Below are positions 17,954-25,862 of a DNA stretch of 64,000 nt, piece by piece (position 1 is the first letter of the stretch; every line of letters starts with the position of its first letter). The stretch lies in contig NZ_CP070490.1 in the NCBI RefSeq assembly GCF_016925635.1, forward strand, positions 310,001 through 374,000, read 5' to 3'. The notes beneath the pieces are model-generated. The model was not told the DNA's origin, did not search any database, and worked only from the letters and a program-made list of their open reading frames with translations. Position numbers and translations under genes: made by a program. Source of the stretch: Lysinibacillus fusiformis. Lineage in GTDB: Bacteria > Bacillota > Bacilli > Bacillales_A > Planococcaceae.

Positions 17954-18032
17954 TTTGGGCACCAGCAGGAGATTTATACATCAATGTATAAAAATAAAAA
18001 ACCCTACAACCGTTGTGGCTGTAAGGCTTTGC

Positions 18033-18048
18033 TTGACGTCCCAGGAGG
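18033..18048. repeat. attL core of the prophage
   Basis: TTGACGTCCCAGGAGG, identical to 53677-53692 in the 3' end of tRNA-Arg. The flanks differ on both sides, so the core is 16 bp. Confidence 0.9.
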
Positions 18049-18100
18049 AAGTATCTAATACTCCCAAAACGTTGATATGTCTGACTTTATATAAACTATT

Positions 18101-18240
18101 GTGTAGAAAATGTGTAGAAAATAATTGTTATATGCATTATTAGTTAATAAGGTAATTCACTCAAAATGATGCCCTCGGAGGGCATAGTAAAAGTGCATAA
18201 TATCAACGTTTTATAGGGTTATTGTGTAGCATTTGTGTTG
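18101..18240. promoter_or_regulatory. Putative integrase arm-type sites, P' side
   Basis: GTGTAGAAAATGTGTAGAAA at 18101-18120 repeats exactly at 53537-53556, and a degenerate copy (GTGTAGCATTTGTGT) is at 18224. A 13-bp inverted repeat AAAACGTTGATAT/ATATCAACGTTTT (18066 and 18200) brackets the region. The geometry fits Int arm sites, and possibly Xis or IHF sites. Confidence 0.65.
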
Positions 18241-18460
18241 CGACAATTAATCCTTGTTTTTTTTGCACTTAAATTACTTCTCTTACTCTACTAGGAATCG
18301 CACTCTTTATCAATAGGAAATTATCCATTTTGAAATAACAGATAATTGGCTTAATAGAGTATATACTTATTAATAGAAACTAGATAAGTTGTATGTTTTT
18401 TATATGTACATTTCTCCCATAATTTCCTACAATAGAATTATTGAGGGAGGATTTTAAACT

Positions 18461-18973
18461 ATGAAAAAATTTTTTTATGTTGGTGTTTTATCAGCACTTT
18501 TACTAACTGCATGTGGAGAAGAAACTGCTCCTAAAGAGAATACTTCAACTACTGCACAAACTGATACGAATACTAAACAAGCTGATACAAATACTGAGGT
18601 GTTTAATTGGCAGGAGGAAATCTCAAAATTAGCTTCAAATTCTGATACTGCTGCTGATAAGTTTTATGCACTTGAAAAAATGCTAATGGAATATACTGCA
18701 ACTGATTCAGAAGTTAAAGAATTTTCAACGTATATTGTTGACGACTATAAATCTGGTAACTACCTAAGTGAAATCGATAATCATGAACGTATGTTAACAA
18801 ATATTTTTAAATCTTATTATGTTGAGAAAGATAGTGAAGGAGCAATAAAAGACTTCGCTTTTGATTACCTCCAAAACATGAAATATACATATCGTGGTGT
18901 CGATACTGTAGATAGTGAAGCTGTAAAATCTAATGAAGAACAAATGAATGAAGCTCTTAAACAAATTCAATAA
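18461..18973 (+). CDS. Prophage-encoded lipoprotein
   Basis: 170 aa. Signal peptide MKKFFYVGVLSALLLTAC with lipobox LTAC, then a Thr/Asn/Asp-rich linker (about 20-48) and a helical, acidic domain. GGGAGG precedes the ATG, and a terminator follows at 18981-19010. It is the first gene inside attL and is read against the late genes, the classical place for lysogenic conversion. Some temperate phages encode lipoproteins that block superinfecting phages; no sequence similarity is claimed here. Confidence 0.8.
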   Translation: MKKFFYVGVLSALLLTACGEETAPKENTSTTAQTDTNTKQADTNTEVFNWQEEISKLASNSDTAADKFYALEKMLMEYTATDSEVKEFSTYIVDDYKSGNYLSEIDNHERMLTNIFKSYYVEKDSEGAIKDFAFDYLQNMKYTYRGVDTVDSEAVKSNEEQMNEALKQIQ

Positions 18974-18980
18974 TTATCTC

Positions 18981-19010
18981 AAGCTACTCAAATCAAAGGA
19001 GTAGCTTTTT
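18981..19010 (+). terminator. Terminator of the lipoprotein gene
   Basis: AAGCTACTC pairs with GAGTAGCTT, followed by TTT. Confidence 0.85.
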
Positions 19011-19074
19011 ATGTGTACTATTTACAGGATTTTCTATAATATAAGATTACAAATATCTGTAAGGGGTGCATGAC

Positions 19075-19596
19075 ATGGATACAATCGCAGAAACTATTAA
19101 ATTTGCTGGCTTTGGCAAGAAGAAAGCAATGGCAAAACAAATTCAAATGTTTGATGATCGTTTAACAGATCAAGGTGAAACACTACTCGCTGTTTGTGCA
19201 TCTGTTAAAGGTACAAAACAGCTTTATGTAACTGACAAACGTATTTTATTACATGAAATCAAAGGCATTGTTTCAAACGATGAAAGAAGCATTCCTTTAG
19301 CTTCAATTAGCAGTATTAACATTTCTAATAAGCTTGTTTACTCTACTATTGAAATTGTATCTACTGGAAACAAAGCAATCATTGACGATGTGCCAGCACA
19401 TATAGCACTTGAAATTAAGAGTGGGATTGAAAATCTAAAGGCAATGGCAAAAACATCTTCTGCTCCTGCAGGTAAAGTGGAAAAGGATATGTATGATGTC
19501 GCTGACGAGATCCGTGAATTAAAGGAACTATTAGAGGACGAATTAATAACTCAGGAAGAATTTGATGCGAAGAAAAAGCAGTTACTAGGGATTTAA
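19075..19596 (+). CDS. PH-domain and SHOCT-domain protein
   Basis: 173 aa from the ATG at 19075 (AAGGGG eight bases upstream; the GTG at 19066 is less likely). Residues about 20-125 form a bacterial PH-like domain (LYVTDKRILLHEIKG, IPLASISSINI). The C-terminus is a SHOCT motif (IRELKELLEDELITQEEFDA). Such proteins are common on phages and chromosomes, and their role is not well known. It is two bases from a small membrane protein gene, so the two likely act together. Confidence 0.85.
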   Translation: MDTIAETIKFAGFGKKKAMAKQIQMFDDRLTDQGETLLAVCASVKGTKQLYVTDKRILLHEIKGIVSNDERSIPLASISSINISNKLVYSTIEIVSTGNKAIIDDVPAHIALEIKSGIENLKAMAKTSSAPAGKVEKDMYDVADEIRELKELLEDELITQEEFDAKKKQLLGI

Positions 19597-19597
19597 C

Positions 19598-19780
19598 ATG
19601 AGATTTATAATAGGTGCATTTGGATTGGTATTCATTATTTTTGGAAGTCTATTAATGAATATAACAGTTGAAGATGCAATGGCTAAAAATATAACTTTAA
19701 GGATAGTTGGCGGTATCGTAATGCTTATTGGTATTCTTACTTTGAATAGGGCAATAAACAAAGGTAGAAATAAAAAATGA
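19598..19780 (+). CDS. Small two-helix membrane protein
   Basis: 60 aa, starting one base after the PH-SHOCT stop; translationally coupled. Two membrane helices (FIIGAFGLVFIIFGSLLM and ITLRIVGGIVMLIGILTL) and a basic tail. It may anchor the PH-SHOCT partner. No family recognised. Confidence 0.7.
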   Translation: MRFIIGAFGLVFIIFGSLLMNITVEDAMAKNITLRIVGGIVMLIGILTLNRAINKGRNKK

Positions 19781-19877
19781 CCAGGTACTCATATGATATG
19801 CTCCCTATTAGGTAGACAGATTAAAAAATAAAATCTGTTTATCTAAGGGGAGCAGTTCAATTAATTGAGTTCCTGGG
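19781..19877. repeat. 97-bp nested palindrome between converging gene sets
   Basis: The outer arms are CCAGGTACTC (19781) and GAGTTCCTGG (19868); inside, TGCTCCCTATTAGGTAGACAG pairs imperfectly with the arm ending in CTAAGGGGAGCA around an A-rich loop at 19822-19832. It separates plus-strand conversion genes from the minus-strand lysis genes and may act as a two-way terminator, but it is larger than needed for that. Confidence 0.65.
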
Positions 19878-19890
19878 CATTTTAAATAGA

Positions 19891-20622
19891 TTATTTTACC
19901 TCATACAACTTTGTGGTTTTACTTTCGTTGTTATATACGAGTTTAAGACCTAACAAACCAGCAATCTCACGGACTTGCACGTAAGTCCTATTGTCTTTAA
20001 TAATGGCAGGAATGGTTTTGCAATCATTGAATATAACTTTAGCTTCTGTAGTCTGTGCCACTGGTACTCCCTCCTTTTTTATGGTGTATCCAATATGTGC
20101 AGCTAACACTGTTGCTACAGCTTGGCAAATAGGCTCAAAGTGTTGGTCCATTAATTCAATATCTTTTTTACTGTTAACAAACCCGAATTCAATAAGTATG
20201 GCAGGTTCATAAGTTCTTACAAGCACACCTAAATCTGTACGTTTTTTAGCTCCTCGGTTCTTCAATCCACTAACACTACAAATGGCATCTACTATTTCTT
20301 TTGCTATAGCTACTTGGTCATAATATAGCACCTCAGCTCCAATGGCTTGATCTGTTACAGATCCACTAGCATTAAGATGGCCAGATACGATAAATCCATT
20401 TCGATCTGCATTATGATGAGCAATTAAATTATTGATATTTTGAATTTGATTCTTCGAAATTTTATCTTCGTAATAAGTCGCTGGTACACCATTCGCAATA
20501 CAAATGTCGTAAATTCGTTTGATAAATTTACGAGCATATTGTACTTCATCAATTAAACTATTGGCACCCGTACCATCCCCATAATGCCCTACGTGGAATT
20601 CTATTTTTTGTGGCCTTGTCAT
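19891..20622 (-). CDS. Endolysin: N-acetylmuramoyl-L-alanine amidase
   Basis: 243 aa. Amidase_3 domain (about 5-180), with zinc-site His in FHVGHYGDGTG, the region SGHLNASG, and the catalytic Glu in AILIEFGFV. The C-terminal 55 residues (VIFNDCKTIPAIIKDNRTYV...) form a copper-amine-oxidase-like stalk repeat that probably binds the wall. It cuts the amide bond between muramic acid and the stem peptide. It overlaps the holin gene upstream by one base; together they form the lysis module. Confidence 0.9.
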   Translation of the reverse strand: MTRPQKIEFHVGHYGDGTGANSLIDEVQYARKFIKRIYDICIANGVPATYYEDKISKNQIQNINNLIAHHNADRNGFIVSGHLNASGSVTDQAIGAEVLYYDQVAIAKEIVDAICSVSGLKNRGAKKRTDLGVLVRTYEPAILIEFGFVNSKKDIELMDQHFEPICQAVATVLAAHIGYTIKKEGVPVAQTTEAKVIFNDCKTIPAIIKDNRTYVQVREIAGLLGLKLVYNNESKTTKLYEVK

Positions 20623-20888
20623 TACTGCTCACCTTCTTTTTTAGCAGCCTTGAGCAAATCGAACGTTCCTGAAGCTGTTAGACCAGCCACAAAGCCAGCC
20701 ATCAACATGACGTATGCTGGATACTCTGATAACGGCCAACAAACTATCCCAATAAAAATACCAATCACTACCGACGTGATTGGCATGTATTGTGTATTAA
20801 TTTTAAATGTCTTTTTCAGTACCTCTGAAACGGCTAATACGATAGCCACCATCACCATTGCAATCATAAAAATGTTTGTTAAATCCAT
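20622..20888 (-). CDS. Holin
   Basis: 88 aa, two or three hydrophobic helices (IFMIAMVMVAIVLAVSEVL; PITSVVIGIFIGIVCWPL; YVMLMAGFVAGLTASGTF) and a charged C-terminal tail. This is the layout of small phage holins of Gram-positive hosts. It sits directly upstream of the amidase and overlaps both neighbours by one base. Confidence 0.8.
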   Translation of the reverse strand: MDLTNIFMIAMVMVAIVLAVSEVLKKTFKINTQYMPITSVVIGIFIGIVCWPLSEYPAYVMLMAGFVAGLTASGTFDLLKAAKKEGEQ

Positions 20889-21187
20889 TATTCATCATCC
20901 TTTTCATTGTTTTTATGTTTGAGCGAGTGTTTTTCGATACGGTCCACTCGACCTTCTAATACGTTCAGCGATCGGTTCATACCTTCTAGTGCGATTGCTG
21001 TTCTTTCTTGTGATTCATTTGACCGTTCTAGATGGTCCATTAATTTGTTTTCTCGTTCTTCTGCTCGGTTCATTAGATTATCATTTTTGCTTATTAAATA
21101 GCGAAATGCCCCAAACGCTATAATTAAACAAGCTATCGCCCATACTGCTTGGCTTGTAGCAATTTCATTTACTGCAGCTACATCCAT
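20888..21187 (-). CDS. BhlA/UviB-type holin-like protein
   Basis: 99 aa. One N-terminal membrane helix (AVWAIACLIIAFGAFRYLI), then a long charged coiled coil (RAEERENKLMDHLERSNESQ...LEGRVDRIEKHSLKHKNN). This is typical of BhlA/UviB holin-like proteins, including the phrase ERENKLMDHL. It probably works with the holin just downstream. Confidence 0.85.
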   Translation of the reverse strand: MDVAAVNEIATSQAVWAIACLIIAFGAFRYLISKNDNLMNRAEERENKLMDHLERSNESQERTAIALEGMNRSLNVLEGRVDRIEKHSLKHKNNEKDDE

Positions 21188-21230
21188 TCCATCACCAATC
21201 CTTTGCCCTATTCAATTAAAATTAAAAAGC

Positions 21231-21325
21231 TATGAGAAGCATCGAGATTCAGTAACATGTACTGTTGCCCGTCTCGATTGTTCTCATAGCGCATAATAAA
21301 AAGCACCCTCAGTTGAGAGTGCTTA
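21231..21325. repeat. Repeat element copy 1: hairpin plus terminator
   Basis: TATGAGAAGCATCGAGA pairs with TCTCGATTGTTCTCATA, followed by GCGCATAATAAAAAGCACCCTC and the terminator stem AGCACCCTC/GAGAGTGCT. About 90 bp, repeated at 22220-22306. It lies between the 69-aa gene and the holin genes. Confidence 0.8.
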
Positions 21326-21532
21326 TAATTCAGAAATTCCGGTAACTTTTATACTGTAATAACCATATTGTCTCTTTAATTCTTTAATAATTAAATCAAT
21401 CAATACACGCTCTTCCAAAGTACCATCTTCTAAATCTTCATAAGAGTAATCATCAAAATACATTATTTCGAAACCTTTTTCTATCGGAGAATTTATAGTA
21501 GCATTATAAATAAATTTTACCGATATATTCAT
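21323..21532 (-). CDS. Small phage protein, unknown function
   Basis: 69 aa from the ATG at 21532, with AAAGGGAG upstream; longer starts at 21559 lack spacing. The protein (MNISVKFIYNATINSPIEKG...) is acidic, with a mixed beta pattern, and has no known family. It lies between two terminator repeats, so it may be a separate transcript or foreign cargo. Confidence 0.55.
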   Translation of the reverse strand: MNISVKFIYNATINSPIEKGFEIMYFDDYSYEDLEDGTLEERVLIDLIIKELKRQYGYYSIKVTGISEL

Positions 21533-21674
21533 TATCATCATCTCCCTTTTAATTACCAAATTCTACAAATGGTATGATTTTCCTTCTAATGATGAAAATA
21601 AAAAGACAAAAAAGTTTTTACTTAAGTATGGTCAGTTACTGAACAATATGGGACAAATGTTTATCATTATAGTA

Positions 21675-21699
21675 AAAGCACCCTCAATAGAGAGTGCAA
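21675..21699 (-). terminator. Third copy of the AGCACCCTC hairpin only
   Basis: GCACCCTC pairs with GAGAGTGC, as in the larger repeats at 21.3 and 22.3 kb, but without the upstream hairpin. Confidence 0.7.
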
Positions 21700-21730
21700 T
21701 AAAACTAATTAATACTAAATTAACTCACCA

Positions 21731-22039
21731 TTATAGGCCTGAAATAACCGTGACAATTGTATCTGGGTACCCTGTAGCTTTAATAGTTATTATCCAAGTT
21801 CCATCTTGAAGGAACCTACGATTTAGAAACTCAAGTTGTCCGTTGGTAAATTTAGCCTCATTTGTGTAATCAAAGACATTAGATCCATACATATTATGAG
21901 TAAACGTGAAGCTCGTAAATGCAGCTCTCCAAGCCAAATCATCATTAAAACTAAATACAAAAGGTGTAGACCTTACTACCTGGTGGATACTAGAACTAGA
22001 ACCTATAGTTAATGGAACCGCGTTTACATTTACGTTGCT
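21731..22039 (-). pseudogene. 3' exon remnant encoding a DUF1533-like (haemoblobin-interacting) domain
   Basis: From the predicted intron 3' end (22040) the frame reads SNVNVNAVPLTIGSSSS, then FNDDLAWRAAFTSFTFTH and ends IITIKATGYPDTIVTVISGL. This matches the DUF1533 pattern (DD.AWR.AIT... ..Y.I.VKATGY.D..V). There is no start codon except a TTG at 21937 inside the domain, so it is the end of a gene whose front is gone. These domains occur in surface proteins of firmicutes; a tail-fibre or a bacterial origin are both possible. Confidence 0.65.
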
Positions 22040-22119
22040 ATTCTCGTCTTATACCTTCTCTATATATCGGTTTTATAACGAGCCTTCACCGTACAGGCGA
22101 CTTTCATCGCATACGGCGA
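22040..22119 (-). ncRNA. Group II intron 3' end: domains V and VI only
   Basis: On the minus strand 22119-22086 fits domain V: TCGCCGTAT / GTACGGTGA (9 bp) and GCGAT / GTCGC (5 bp), GAAA tetraloop, two-base CT bulge, 34 nt in all, with a CGC catalytic triad. After a 3-nt linker, domain VI has CTCG/CGAG and TTATA/TATAA with a bulged GA whose A is the 8th base from the predicted 3' end AAT at 22042-22040. Domains I-IV and the reverse transcriptase are absent here, so this is a remnant. Confidence 0.8.
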
Positions 22120-22219
22120 TCCGTCAGCAGTAGATCTTCAAAATTTATTTCCCCAATTCTAGTATATTCTATCAACATTAAATTTAGGTTAAATATTTTA
22201 GACAAAATGTTAATGTACC

Positions 22220-22306
22220 ATGAGAAGCATTGAGATTAAGTAACATTGCCCATCTTGATTGGTCTCATAGCGCATAATAAAAGCACCCTCAGTTGAGAGT
22301 GCTTAG
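22220..22306. repeat. Repeat element copy 2: hairpin plus terminator
   Basis: About 87 bp close to 21231-21325: ATGAGAAGCATTGAGATT..., the shared CTCATAGCGCATAATAAAA, and an identical AGCACCCTCAGTTGAGAGTGCT stem. Some hairpin pairs change by G-T wobble. It directly ends the 64-aa gene and borders the intron fragment. Confidence 0.8.
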
Positions 22307-22307
22307 T

Positions 22308-22505
22308 TTATTGTCTGTAATGCCAACCTTTACGGATTTCAATTTGTTTTTGAATTGCTCCTACTTCCCTTTGCATTCCTGCCGCAATATAAGGAGAAAT
22401 TCTTTCCATTTCCTCTCGATCAGAAATTACCTTTGCAACATTTTCAAAAAATGCTTTTTCTTCTTCTGAATACGTCATTCCACTTCTTTCTGTACTAACA
22501 GACAT
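22308..22505 (-). CDS. Small phage protein, unknown
   Basis: 65 aa from the ATG at 22505 (AAAGGGGAGG upstream). Helical and charged (MSVSTERSGMTYSEEEKAFFENVAKV...). It is downstream of the xkdX-like gene at the end of the tail-fibre region. No family recognised. Confidence 0.6.
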   Translation of the reverse strand: MSVSTERSGMTYSEEEKAFFENVAKVISDREEMERISPYIAAGMQREVGAIQKQIEIRKGWHYRQ

Positions 22506-22584
22506 GTTATCCTCCCCTTTCACCTACTCTTTCGACAAAATGAAAGGATTCCCTTCTAAAAATGACAATAAAAATAACGCTAAG

Positions 22585-22731
22585 CTATGCTTGCGTTTCT
22601 CCTTCGTCTAGCTTCTTATAAACAACTTCACGTAAATTAGATAGATTAGGTACCTCCTCGCGCTTGTCAGGATTCGTTTTAACAAAATTGCACCAAATTC
22701 CGACTAAGCCACTGTTTTCATTAAACATCAT
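22585..22731 (-). CDS. XkdX-family small tail protein
   Basis: 48 aa (MMFNENSGLVGIWCNFVKTN...), with the family core VPNLSNLREVVYKKLDEG. GGAGGTG lies five bases before the ATG at 22731, which overlaps the end of the preceding gene by 11 bases. XkdX-type proteins are usually encoded directly after the fibre genes of PBSX-like phages, as here; function unknown. Confidence 0.8.
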   Translation of the reverse strand: MMFNENSGLVGIWCNFVKTNPDKREEVPNLSNLREVVYKKLDEGETQA

Positions 22732-22972
22732 TTTCACCTCCAGGTAGCGACATTGCAATTAATGTGGAAAGTTCCATAATAGCATTTTCTTGTCCTTCAA
22801 GACGTTGTTCTTGCATTGCCATATAAGATGACATTTCCATCATGCTACCAAGCAATAATTTATTTTCTTGCTCTAAACGAACAGCCTTTTCCTCTGCTGT
22901 TTCTTCAATCCCGAATTTTTTTATTCCACCAATAGTTCCGTCTGGATTACGTACTTTGTACTCAAATGGCAT
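22721..22972 (-). CDS. Small tail-fibre-region phage protein
   Basis: 83 aa. N-terminal MPFEYKVRNPDGTIGGIKKF, then a coiled coil (EEKAVRLEQENKLLLGSMME... RLEGQENAIMELSTLIA). Proteins of this kind (hypothetical, XkdW-like position) lie between fibre and XkdX genes. It starts right after the fibre-like gene with no gap. Confidence 0.75.
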   Translation of the reverse strand: MPFEYKVRNPDGTIGGIKKFGIEETAEEKAVRLEQENKLLLGSMMEMSSYMAMQEQRLEGQENAIMELSTLIAMSLPGGENDV

Positions 22973-24295
22973 TTAGTCCACCGCCCCCGAAATAAGATGA
23001 ATTTTATGATTGAACGATAAATCTGTACGTGATGGTGTGATTTTCAGAATAATGTTTTGCTTCTCTTCTGAAACTGTGTGTTCGAAAGTATCTTCTACAG
23101 TGCCACTATTTGTCGGTGCAGTATTAACTGGTGTGAGGGTGATGTATTGTTCCTGTTCTCCTGTCAAAGTCATTGACAACTCGACTTTTACTACCAAATC
23201 TGCGTCACGCTCAATAAATAATAAAACACCCTTTGCTGATCCTTTTGGTGGCTCAATTTTATAACGGGCTACGGATTGCAAAATAGGTGTTTTCACTGTG
23301 TTTTTATTAAGTTTTATCGTCTTACTAGTCTTTGCACCATAATTATCAACTACCTCAACAATAATTGTATTTTCGCCAACAACTAGCTGAGAAAGCGATA
23401 TTTCGAACTCCCATGCCCCTCCTGAACCATCATAGATATCTACCGCATTACCTGTATTGATTCTATAAGACACTTTTACATTAGCGTTCGCGTCCGGATC
23501 GCCTGAAGTTCCACTGATTGTAAATTTATCTGTATCTATAATTCCACTAGGTATGATGGTGTCCACTGAAAGTAATGGTGCTCGGTTAGGTACAACATAA
23601 AATGTACGCTCTACAGTGGTAGATTGTCCACCTTCGCTATCAACTGCCCAAACTTTAAGTGAATGGGCTACTCCATCAGCTAAAACTCCTGTAATAGCGA
23701 CCTCTCCGTCAAATAACTTGCTGCCTTTAAATATTAGTTGCTTTGACAGCGGGATTTGCATCTGGCTTAAATTTGTCGCTAATACCCGTTTGGGATTATC
23801 ATCAATTTGATAATAAGCTGTAACTGACTGGTTAGGGTCAGTATCGTTTGTAGTGCCAGTAATATTCAAACTGTCATTTTCGTAAAGAGTTAAGTTATTT
23901 GATGGTGTACTTAATAAAACTGTCGGCAAAGCGTTTATGAGCATAGCATATAAGTTTAATTCTGTAGACCAGTTTGTTCTAACAGCTTTAAATGTCCCAT
24001 ACGATTTTCCTTTATCGAGTATTACTTCATCACCTGGTTTAAGAGTCAAGTTATCGCCTTGATAGTTTATCCGATATCTTATTTCATTCGAAATACTACC
24101 ATATGCTTCATTCACAAGTTTATAAAAATATTTTTTGAAATCTAAATTTGTGATGATTTCTGTGCCACCACCACCTGCACGATACTGTTTTACAAATGCA
24201 TTATTGACATCATTGCCACTAACATCTATAACTTGGTTGTCAGCACTGTTATCAACAGTTTTTACATACATAGATTTGACTTTAGCCCAAGCCAA
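22973..24295 (-). CDS. Tail fibre-like protein with Ig/cadherin-like repeats
   Basis: 440 aa. The N-terminal region (about 1-110) is followed by at least two Ig-like or cadherin-like repeats (SGTSGDPDANANVKVSYRIN; GVLADGVAHSLKVWAVDSEG; VVGENTIIVEVVDNYGAKT), with a beta-rich C-terminus. This is a host-contact or decoration protein of the baseplate; the receptor is unknown. It is downstream of the baseplate genes and adjoins the next gene without a gap. Confidence 0.75.
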   Translation of the reverse strand: MAWAKVKSMYVKTVDNSADNQVIDVSGNDVNNAFVKQYRAGGGGTEIITNLDFKKYFYKLVNEAYGSISNEIRYRINYQGDNLTLKPGDEVILDKGKSYGTFKAVRTNWSTELNLYAMLINALPTVLLSTPSNNLTLYENDSLNITGTTNDTDPNQSVTAYYQIDDNPKRVLATNLSQMQIPLSKQLIFKGSKLFDGEVAITGVLADGVAHSLKVWAVDSEGGQSTTVERTFYVVPNRAPLLSVDTIIPSGIIDTDKFTISGTSGDPDANANVKVSYRINTGNAVDIYDGSGGAWEFEISLSQLVVGENTIIVEVVDNYGAKTSKTIKLNKNTVKTPILQSVARYKIEPPKGSAKGVLLFIERDADLVVKVELSMTLTGEQEQYITLTPVNTAPTNSGTVEDTFEHTVSEEKQNIILKITPSRTDLSFNHKIHLISGAVD

Positions 24296-24937
24296 TTAAA
24301 CCACCTCCACTAACTGAACATCATAAGTCTGCCAATCACCGACACCCATTTCAGCGTTGGTAATATCAATATTTACATTACTGCGAGCCACTTTAGCGCC
24401 CTTTTTGAACCCAAATGCAAGAGCCTGTACAGTGATAGTCTTAGCACTCGTATCGATTGCTGTAATTAATACATCTTCATTATTTACATCATCAAAAATA
24501 GTGACTTGTGTGAATGGTATAAAACCATCAACACTAGCCACTTTTAAGGTAGTTGTCCCAGCCGTAATAGCCTCAATAATGTCTGTCAAAGCTTTGTCTA
24601 ATTTGATTTTATTTGTGCTGCCATCTAAAGGATCAGCAAAGGTTCCTGAATTACCAGGTACACGTCCATCCAGCTCTAGTTGAATTTGTAAACGTCTAAT
24701 TAACGTTTTTAATTCATCAATCCCTTTGTGAGCGTATAAAATTCCTTCATCCATGTAATTCAACAAGGACGCTTTAATGCGTGTACCATCTGATAATGTT
24801 TCATATTTTGTATGGCCAGTAAGAGGATCAATTTCAATTTCTCCATTACTATCACGCTTTGGAATCAATTTCCCATCCGAACCAACTTTAAAAATAATGT
24901 CTTTCCAACGAATTAAAGAATAACTGTCGTTTATCAT
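24296..24937 (-). CDS. Phage tail/baseplate protein, unknown
   Basis: 213 aa, mixed composition. The middle region (IEAITAGTTTLKVASVDGFIPF, DDVNNEDVLITAIDTSAKTI) reads like a short beta-sandwich found in tail proteins. It overlaps the gene upstream by four bases. No specific family recognised. Confidence 0.7.
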   Translation of the reverse strand: MINDSYSLIRWKDIIFKVGSDGKLIPKRDSNGEIEIDPLTGHTKYETLSDGTRIKASLLNYMDEGILYAHKGIDELKTLIRRLQIQLELDGRVPGNSGTFADPLDGSTNKIKLDKALTDIIEAITAGTTTLKVASVDGFIPFTQVTIFDDVNNEDVLITAIDTSAKTITVQALAFGFKKGAKVARSNVNIDITNAEMGVGDWQTYDVQLVEVV

Positions 24938-25233
24938 AGATTAGTCACCCCTTTTAGATTTATTGCCCATTCAAACACAACTACCAATCCGTTAGGGTTT
25001 GGTGAAATCTGCGATTCATAATTATCTAATTCAATGCCCTGAGCATCTATTAATATTGCTTTTGTAACTGCACCATGGCCATCTAAATACACATAAGCTT
25101 TAATAGTGTCATTTACTACTTCTATTGAATGTATTTCCTTTTCTACAGCAAGACCGTCTATTGTAATGATCGCTTTGTGCATCATTTTCTTTAAAAATTC
25201 AATTGTTCGGTCAACCACTATACGATTTACCAT
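24934..25233 (-). CDS. Phage hypothetical protein in the baseplate operon
   Basis: 99 aa. It starts seven bases inside the end of the Mu-gp48-like gene and overlaps the next gene by four. Mostly beta predicted (ITIDGLAVEKEIHSIEVVND; LNLKGVTNL end). No family recognised. Confidence 0.7.
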   Translation of the reverse strand: MVNRIVVDRTIEFLKKMMHKAIITIDGLAVEKEIHSIEVVNDTIKAYVYLDGHGAVTKAILIDAQGIELDNYESQISPNPNGLVVVFEWAINLKGVTNL

Positions 25234-25862
25234 AATCCCACCTCATTTGCATAAATAGCACCACATACAGGTAACGGCACTTCGCCACTATATTTCTTCG
25301 ACTCAATTTCTACTGTTGAAGAATGTCCTTTACCTGGCAACCCTTCACAATAAACCGCACCGCATATTGGTAATGGCATAGCGTAGTTATAATGCACAGT
25401 AGACAACTCAATAACAAAAGACATCAAACGAGCTTCTAATTGCATAGGCAAATGAGCCGGCTTAATGTCTTCTACTATTTCATAAAACGTACTAATATTT
25501 TTTATTTCTTTACTGCCATCAGGACGAAAACTAAAAATGATACGGCCATCAAAAGCAACTTCTACCACTGTCTGTAATATAGAAGAAGCAATTGCTTCAA
25601 GTATCGCTCTATCGATTTTACTATCAGCTTGCCAACGTGCTTTAATTACTGCTCTGCGTTGCTCATAATCTGCATTAGCTGCAGGTATTATTTTTAGTTC
25701 TTTTTCATAGATGGCAAGGCCCCATGTAGCTGTATCAATAAACATTTGATTTCTTACATCGAGTAGTGTTTCATCGATCTTGTTAAATTGTTTTTGTTCT
25801 GCATCAATTATATTTTGAAAGACTTTACTTTTACGCAAGTACAACGGTAAATAACTAATCAA
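25227..25862 (-). CDS. Mu gp48-like/YmfQ-type baseplate protein (DUF2313)
   Basis: 211 aa. The sequence YLPLYLRKSKVFQNIIDAEQ and the region YEQRRAVIKARWQAD, followed by IVEDIKPAHLPM, are typical of DUF2313. These proteins follow the J-like protein in contractile tails and join wedge to fibres. It overlaps the J-like gene by eight bases. Confidence 0.85.
   Translation of the reverse strand: MISYLPLYLRKSKVFQNIIDAEQKQFNKIDETLLDVRNQMFIDTATWGLAIYEKELKIIPAANADYEQRRAVIKARWQADSKIDRAILEAIASSILQTVVEVAFDGRIIFSFRPDGSKEIKNISTFYEIVEDIKPAHLPMQLEARLMSFVIELSTVHYNYAMPLPICGAVYCEGLPGKGHSSTVEIESKKYSGEVPLPVCGAIYANEVGLW

Noticed and set aside
21231-22306. Possible CRISPR array from repeated units
   Set aside because: Only two full copies and one partial copy, no regular spacers, no cas genes; they are hairpin-terminator repeats.
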